Assembly (NCBI RefSeq): GCF_002754375.1
Contig: NZ_PEFF01000001.1
Span: forward strand, 992,001-1,056,000
Source of the DNA: Variovorax sp. 54
Lineage (GTDB): Bacteria; Pseudomonadota; Gammaproteobacteria; Burkholderiales; Burkholderiaceae_C
Direction of reading: 5' to 3'
Length of the DNA: 64,000 nucleotides
The notes beneath the pieces were generated by a model. It saw nothing but the letters and a program-made list of their open reading frames with translations. It made no database searches and was not told where the DNA came from. Position numbers and translations under genes: made by a program. Positions 60,000 to 64,000 of the stretch are shown here, piece by piece (the first letter of the stretch is position 1; each line of letters opens with the position of its first letter).

Positions 60000-60941
60000 G
60001 TGCCCAGTCTATTGAACCCCGCCGCTTCCACCTCCGGCCGCCTCGTGGCCTACGGCTGCCTGGCCTTGAGCATGTCGCTCGTCGGCGTCTACGTCGCCCT
60101 CTCCAAGCCGCTGGTGGCGGCCTTCCCGGTGCTGCTGCTGGCCTGGCTGCGCTTCGGCATCGCGGCCCTCGCCATGCCGCACTGGCTGCGGCCCACGCCC
60201 GACGAGCCGCCCATGAGCGCACGCACGCGCGGGCTCGTCTTCCTCGAGTCCTTCCTCGGCAACTTCCTGTTCTCGATCTGCATGCTGTTCGGCGTGAGCC
60301 TCACCAGCGCCGTGTCGGCCGGCGTGATCATGGCGTCGATCCCGGCCGTGGTCGCGGTGGCCAGCTGGCTCTTCTTGCGTGAGCGCATCACGGCGCGCAT
60401 CGGGCTGGCCATCGGCTGCGCCGCGATCGGCATCGGCCTGCTCGCCTTCACGCCGACGCATGCACCGACCGCCACCGGCAGTGGGGTCGGCGCACCGTCG
60501 ATGCCCTGGCTCGGCAACCTGCTCGTGTTCTGCGCGGTGCTCTGCGAGGCCGCCTACGCGGTGATCGGCAAGTCGCTCACCGGCAAGCTGGGGCCCAAGC
60601 GCATCGCCTCGCTCATCAACCTGTGGGGCTTCGTGCTGTCGATGCCCTTCGGCATCTGGTTCGCGCTGCAGTTCGACTTCACTGCCGTGCGCTTCGGCAC
60701 CTGGGCGCTGCTGGTGGCCTACGCACTGGCCGCCAGCATCTGGACCGTGTGGCTGTGGATGACCGGACTTCGCCACGTACCAGCGGCGCAAGCGGGTGTC
60801 TTCACTGTCTTGCTGCCTGTGAGTGCGGCCCTCGTGGGGGTGCTCGTGCTCGGGGAAAACCTCACTTCGCCACAGCTGCTTGCGTTCGCGATCGCCCTCG
60901 TGGGCGTGGTGCTGGCGACGTGGCCGGGGCGACGAACGTGA
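60000..60941 (+). CDS. EamA/DMT-family transporter
   Basis: 313 residues, GTG start at 60000. Ten hydrophobic segments form two EamA repeats: the first with LVGVYVALSKPLVAAFPVLL, the second after NLLVFCAVLCEAAYAVIGKS. The ending LVGVLVLGENLTSPQLLAFA and IALVGVVLATW is typical of the RhaT/YdcZ-like drug/metabolite exporters. Substrate unknown. Confidence 0.88.
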   Translation: MPSLLNPAASTSGRLVAYGCLALSMSLVGVYVALSKPLVAAFPVLLLAWLRFGIAALAMPHWLRPTPDEPPMSARTRGLVFLESFLGNFLFSICMLFGVSLTSAVSAGVIMASIPAVVAVASWLFLRERITARIGLAIGCAAIGIGLLAFTPTHAPTATGSGVGAPSMPWLGNLLVFCAVLCEAAYAVIGKSLTGKLGPKRIASLINLWGFVLSMPFGIWFALQFDFTAVRFGTWALLVAYALAASIWTVWLWMTGLRHVPAAQAGVFTVLLPVSAALVGVLVLGENLTSPQLLAFAIALVGVVLATWPGRRT

Positions 60942-61096
60942 ACAACGCCCCTTCTCCCCTCTGAAAAAACAACAGCTCCCAATGAAAAAAGCGCTTTTTC
61001 CCTTGGAAACGCGTTTTTTCTCATTTAGCATCCGCATTGCCACTGGAGACGCAAGTTTTTCATTGGTGAACGTTCAACCAAAAAAGGAAATCAACC

Positions 61097-61555
61097 ATGG
61101 CAACTGCAAAGAAAGCTCCGGCGAAGAAAGCCGCTCCCGCAAAGAAGGCTGCGGCTCCTGCAAAGAAGGCCGCTCCGGCCAAGAAGGCAGCGGCGCCCGC
61201 CAAGAAGGCTGCTGCTCCTGCGAAGAAGGCTGCCGCTCCGGCAAAGAAGGCTGCTGCTCCTGCGAAGAAGGCTGCTCCTGCAAAGAAGGCTGCTCCCGCC
61301 AAGAAGCGCACCCCCAACGCTGCGTTCATGAAGGCCCTGACCCCCAGCCCGGCACTCGCCGCTGTGGTCGGTTCGACGCCTCTGCCGCGCACCGCTGTGG
61401 TGAGCAAGCTGTGGGACTACATCAAGAAGAACAACCTGCAAGACAAGGCCAACAAGCGCAACATCAACGCCGACGCCAAGCTGAAGGAAATCTTCGGCAA
61501 GGCCCAGGTTTCGATGTTCGAACTGGCAGCGCTGATTGGCAAGCACGTCAAGTAA
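61097..61555 (+). CDS. SWIB/MDM2-domain protein with Lys/Ala/Pro-rich N-terminal tail
   Basis: 152 residues. Residues about 5-72 are many imperfect KKAAAPAKKAAP repeats, a strongly basic histone H1-like tail. The C-terminal 80 residues form a SWIB domain (FMKALTPSPALAAVVG, LWDYIKKNNLQDKANKRNIN, AKLKEIFGKAQVSMFELAAL). It is likely a nucleoid-associated protein. The AAAGGA ribosome site and downstream terminator mark it as monocistronic. Confidence 0.92.
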   Translation: MATAKKAPAKKAAPAKKAAAPAKKAAPAKKAAAPAKKAAAPAKKAAAPAKKAAAPAKKAAPAKKAAPAKKRTPNAAFMKALTPSPALAAVVGSTPLPRTAVVSKLWDYIKKNNLQDKANKRNINADAKLKEIFGKAQVSMFELAALIGKHVK

Positions 61556-61583
61556 GCGTTCGGGAGCCTCGTGCTTCTGAGTC

Positions 61584-61613
61584 AAAAAGCCCGCGTCATG
61601 CGGGCTTTTTTTT
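61584..61613. terminator. Bidirectional terminator of the SWIB and AraC genes
   Basis: AAAAA-GCCCGC-GTCAT-GCGGGC-TTTTTTTT at 61584-61613. It works for the SWIB gene on the plus strand and overlaps the end of the convergent AraC gene (stop at 61596). Confidence 0.9.
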
Positions 61614-62375
61614 CGCCTGCGGCACGCCGCCACCCGCCTCGAAGAAGCGCGCAGGCGTGCGGCCGAAGTGCTTGCGGAAGGCCTCGATGAAGGCGCTCAC
61701 CGAGCTGTAGCCCACCGTCAGCGCCACGGCCGTCACCGACTCGCCCAGGCTCAGCAACTCCACCGCCTTCAGCAAGCGCGCCTGCTGGCGCCATTGCGCG
61801 AAGCTCCATCCCGTCTCTGCTGCGAAGCGCCGCGTGAGCGTGCGACGGGCCATGCCGATGCGATCGGCCCAGTCGTCGATGCCATCGGCCAACGCCGGAT
61901 CATTGGCCAGTGCGCTCGCCATCGCCACCAGCCGCGGGTCCTGCGGCATGGGCAGGTGCAGCGACTCGCGCCCGCCAACCACCAGCTCGTCGATCAGCAC
62001 CCCCACCAATCGCATGCGACGGGGCTCCAGCAGCGCATCGGATGCCTCCAGCGACATCAGCCGCGCCACCAGCTCCCGCACCAGCGGCGTGGCGGCAAAG
62101 ACATGCGGCCCGTCCGGCAGCACCGCCGCAGCCAATGCATCGATGTGCAGGCTCCACCCCGACGTAGCCCCGAAGCTCTGTGCGGCATGGGCGCAGCGCG
62201 GCGCAATCCAGCCGATCCATCCCGGCGGCTGCACCCAGCGACCTGCGGGCGTCTCGATGACCTGCAGGCCTTCGCGCAGTGCGAACAGCTGGCCGGTCTC
62301 GTGCGCGTGGTAGCCCGTGACGCGCGCTGCTTCGTGCGCGTAGCGCCAGAGCGTCGCGGGCGACTCAACCGCCAT
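61596..62375 (-). CDS. AraC-family transcriptional regulator
   Basis: 259 residues. N-terminal cupin-like sensing part (YHAHETGQLFALREGLQVIE, then WVQPPGWIGWIAPRCAHA). C-terminal double helix-turn-helix: DDWADRIGMARRTLTRRFAA, FAQWRQQARLLKAVELLSLG and VGYSSVSAFIEAFRKHFGRT. The shape resembles the group that regulates adjacent efflux or small enzymes. It is divergent from the 97-residue gene at 62473, its possible target. Confidence 0.9.
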   Translation of the reverse strand: MAVESPATLWRYAHEAARVTGYHAHETGQLFALREGLQVIETPAGRWVQPPGWIGWIAPRCAHAAQSFGATSGWSLHIDALAAAVLPDGPHVFAATPLVRELVARLMSLEASDALLEPRRMRLVGVLIDELVVGGRESLHLPMPQDPRLVAMASALANDPALADGIDDWADRIGMARRTLTRRFAAETGWSFAQWRQQARLLKAVELLSLGESVTAVALTVGYSSVSAFIEAFRKHFGRTPARFFEAGGGVPQAKKKPA

Positions 62376-62472
62376 GGCTGCTGGCCCGCTGGCGGTATCG
62401 ATTGGCCCCGCGCCGCAAGCCGGGCGCCCCTCTGCTGCCTAGCATCGGATGCATCGCCACCAAGGAACAACC

Positions 62473-62766
62473 ATGAAAGCGCAAGACATCATTCCCGACG
62501 GTCAGGACTTCGCCGTCATCGACGGCCACACCGTGCGCAAGGGCTCGGTCGGCGCCTTCCTCGCGAATGCGCGCGTGCTCGAGGACGCCAACGCGCCAGC
62601 CGACGCACGCCGCATCGCCCGCAACGACCTGCTGTCGCTCGTCCCCACGCTCGCCGCGCTGGGCCTGTTCGACGTCTTCGAACTGCGCTCGCCCGCGCTG
62701 CGCGACGAGGTGGCCCGCCATCGCGCGACGCTCAGCCCTGCGCCTGCTGCTTCGCCGCGCGCGTGA
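62473..62766 (+). CDS. Small conserved-looking hypothetical protein (97 aa)
   Basis: From ATG 62473 with AAGGA upstream: MKAQDIIPDGQDFAVIDGHT followed by VRKGSVGAFLANARVLEDAN and LSLVPTLAALGLFDVFELRS. Soluble, no signal, composition typical of genuine protein. It is divergent from the AraC gene and its last 35 bp overlap the convergent TPP-enzyme gene. No family recognised. Confidence 0.7.
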   Translation: MKAQDIIPDGQDFAVIDGHTVRKGSVGAFLANARVLEDANAPADARRIARNDLLSLVPTLAALGLFDVFELRSPALRDEVARHRATLSPAPAASPRA

Positions 62767-64000
62767 TCGACGCCAGCGTGCCGCGCGTGGTGATCACTTC
62801 GGGGTCGAGCGGGATCTCGATCAGCGTGCCCGTGTCGGCCGCCAGCGCGCGCAGCAGCGCCGCTTCGAACTGCGCCGTCTCGGTGACGCGCTCGGCCGCG
62901 TAGCCATACGCACGCGCCAGCCCGCAGAAGTCCGGGTTGCGCAGCGCGGTGCCGCTGGTGCGCTCGGGGTACTCGCGCTCCTGGTGCATGCGGATCGTGC
63001 CGAACATGCCGTTGTTGAGCAGCACGACGATGCTCTTGCCGCCGTGCTGCGAGGCCGTCGCCAGCTCCTGCCCGTTCATCAAAAAGTCGCCGTCGCCCGC
63101 GATGGTGAAGGCCACGCGCCCGGTCGCAATGCTCGCCGCAATGCCGGCCGGCACGCCGTAGCCCATCGCGCCACTGGTCGGCGCCAGCTGCGTCTTGGCG
63201 CCCTTGGCGAGCCCGTGGTAGCGGAAGTAGCGATGCACCCAGCTCGCGAAGTTGCCGGCACCGTTGGTGATGGCTGCATCCGCCGGCAGGTGCTTCTGCA
63301 GCAGCGCCACCACGGCCGCCATGTCGACCGCGCCGCGCGGCGTTTCGGCCGGCATGCCGGTGAGCGCCTGCGGCTCGAGCCAGGCTTCGTAGTCCGCATG
63401 CAGCTGCTGCGCCCAGTCTTCCCACGGCAGCGAAGGCGGCGCGCTCAGCACCTCGAGGCTGCGCGCGGCAGCGCTCATGCCGGCGTTGATCGCCAGGTCG
63501 GCCTGGTAGACGCGGTTCAGTTCCTCGGCGCTCGCGTGGATGTGCACCAGCGTCTGCTTGGCCTTCGGCGCTTCGAGCAGCGTGTAGCCGCCGGTCGTCA
63601 TCTCGCCCAGGCGCGGGCCGATGGCCAGGATCAGGTCGGCGTCCTTCACGTGCTGCGCGAGCTTCGGATTGATGCCAATGCCCACGTCGCCCGCGTACAG
63701 CGGGTGGTGGTTGTCGAAGGTGTCCTGGAAGCGGAAGGCGTTCGCCACCGGCAGGCGCCAGTTCTCAGCAAAGCGCTGCAGCGCCTGGGCCGCCTGCGTC
63801 GTCCAGCCGCCACCGCCTGCGATCACCAGCGGGCGTTGCGACTTCAGCAGCAGCTCGCGCAGCGTGCGCAGCGCGCCCGGGTCGCTCCACGGCTGGACCG
63901 CTTCCACGCGCGCCAACGGCCGTGCCGACGTCTCGGAGCGCAACATGTCTTCTGGTAGCACCAGCACGACCGGGCCCGGCCGGCCATTCATGGCGGTGGA
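62732..64000 (-). CDS. Thiamine diphosphate-dependent enzyme (acetolactate synthase-like), N-terminus beyond the window
   Basis: About 422 residues are visible. The central domain begins RPGPVVLVLPEDMLRSETSA, and the C-terminal PP domain holds the ThDP motif AFTIAGDGDFLMNGQELATA with LLNNGMFGTIRMHQ. The PYR domain with catalytic Glu lies beyond 64000. Members include acetolactate synthases and 2-keto acid decarboxylases; the lack of a regulatory partner and the motif GMFGTIRMHQEREYP fit a catabolic paralogue annotated as ilvB-like. The exact reaction is open. Confidence 0.85.
   Translation of the reverse strand, partial: STAMNGRPGPVVLVLPEDMLRSETSARPLARVEAVQPWSDPGALRTLRELLLKSQRPLVIAGGGGWTTQAAQALQRFAENWRLPVANAFRFQDTFDNHHPLYAGDVGIGINPKLAQHVKDADLILAIGPRLGEMTTGGYTLLEAPKAKQTLVHIHASAEELNRVYQADLAINAGMSAAARSLEVLSAPPSLPWEDWAQQLHADYEAWLEPQALTGMPAETPRGAVDMAAVVALLQKHLPADAAITNGAGNFASWVHRYFRYHGLAKGAKTQLAPTSGAMGYGVPAGIAASIATGRVAFTIAGDGDFLMNGQELATASQHGGKSIVVLLNNGMFGTIRMHQEREYPERTSGTALRNPDFCGLARAYGYAAERVTETAQFEAALLRALAADTGTLIEIPLDPEVITTRGTLASITRAAKQQAQG

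Noticed and set aside
60985..61000. AAAAAAGCGCTTTTT as terminator of the EamA gene
   Set aside because: A weak A/T-rich self-complementary run with no loop; it may equally be promoter sequence of the SWIB gene.
61120..61305. Regular repeats suggesting a CRISPR or tandem DNA array
   Set aside because: The repeats are short codon-level KKAAP/KKAAAPA units inside the SWIB protein, without spacers. No CRISPR array or cas gene is visible anywhere in the window.

Overview
The window looks like a chromosome segment from a high-GC betaproteobacterium of the Comamonadaceae, most likely Variovorax or a close relative. This is inferred from three things: several tripartite-tricarboxylate (Bug/TctC) receptors, a SWIB protein with a lysine/alanine/proline tail, and the gene order thrS-infC-rpmI-rplT-pheS-pheT-ihfA-merR-tRNA-Pro. 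No taxonomic marker was searched, so the genus is a judgement.

Left part (1-31 kb) is accessory and badly scarred. A branched-chain-type ABC transporter (livH partial, livF, livG, binding protein) is coupled to an AhpD-like protein (1-3530). A graveyard follows (about 3.5-9.8 kb): two IS3-family 3' ends facing each other around an MFS exporter, a truncated DUF4148 gene, a GDPD-like gene, a DUF3800 gene, and abutting fragments of an RHS gene and an autotransporter. From 9.9 to 21.1 kb lies an acyl-CoA catabolic cluster: Liv-type receptor, Cys-less thiolase-like protein with a DUF35 partner, flavin oxidoreductase, crotonase, SDR, a large MalT/LuxR regulator and an acyl-CoA ligase. Its downstream end was destroyed by an IS3 element that leaves a livG scrap. 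Then come an orphan AMIN-GspD secretin, an unknown protein, an AP2-like protein, a DUF1501/DUF1800 secreted pair and an IS481 relic.

Middle part (31.3-47.3 kb) is a compact sugar-acid catabolic island. One operon holds a DHDPS-family lyase, a galactonate-dehydratase-like enolase-superfamily enzyme, KDGal kinase (dgoK), KDPGal aldolase (dgoA) and two Bug receptors. It is followed by an unusual IclR regulator fused to a complete SMP-30 lactonase. A porin is divergent from a second operon (sugar ABC importer, SDR, third Bug receptor, second enolase-superfamily enzyme). A shared TTCC-N7-GGAA operator-like motif lies before the first operon, before the fusion gene and in the porin/ABC divergent region, suggesting one regulon. 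An IS3 end and a TetR/SDR pair close the island, and debris runs up to tRNA-Pro(GGG).

Right part (49.6-64 kb) is core genome: merR-ihfA-pheT-pheS-rplT-rpmI-infC-thrS (minus strand), isocitrate lyase, a gamma-glutamylcyclotransferase-like protein, an EamA exporter, the SWIB protein, an AraC regulator, a small unknown protein and a TPP enzyme running off the end. The thrS leader encodes a 21-codon peptide with three Thr codons and a run of four Phe codons. It is followed by mutually exclusive antiterminator and terminator hairpins, which is a classical attenuator layout.
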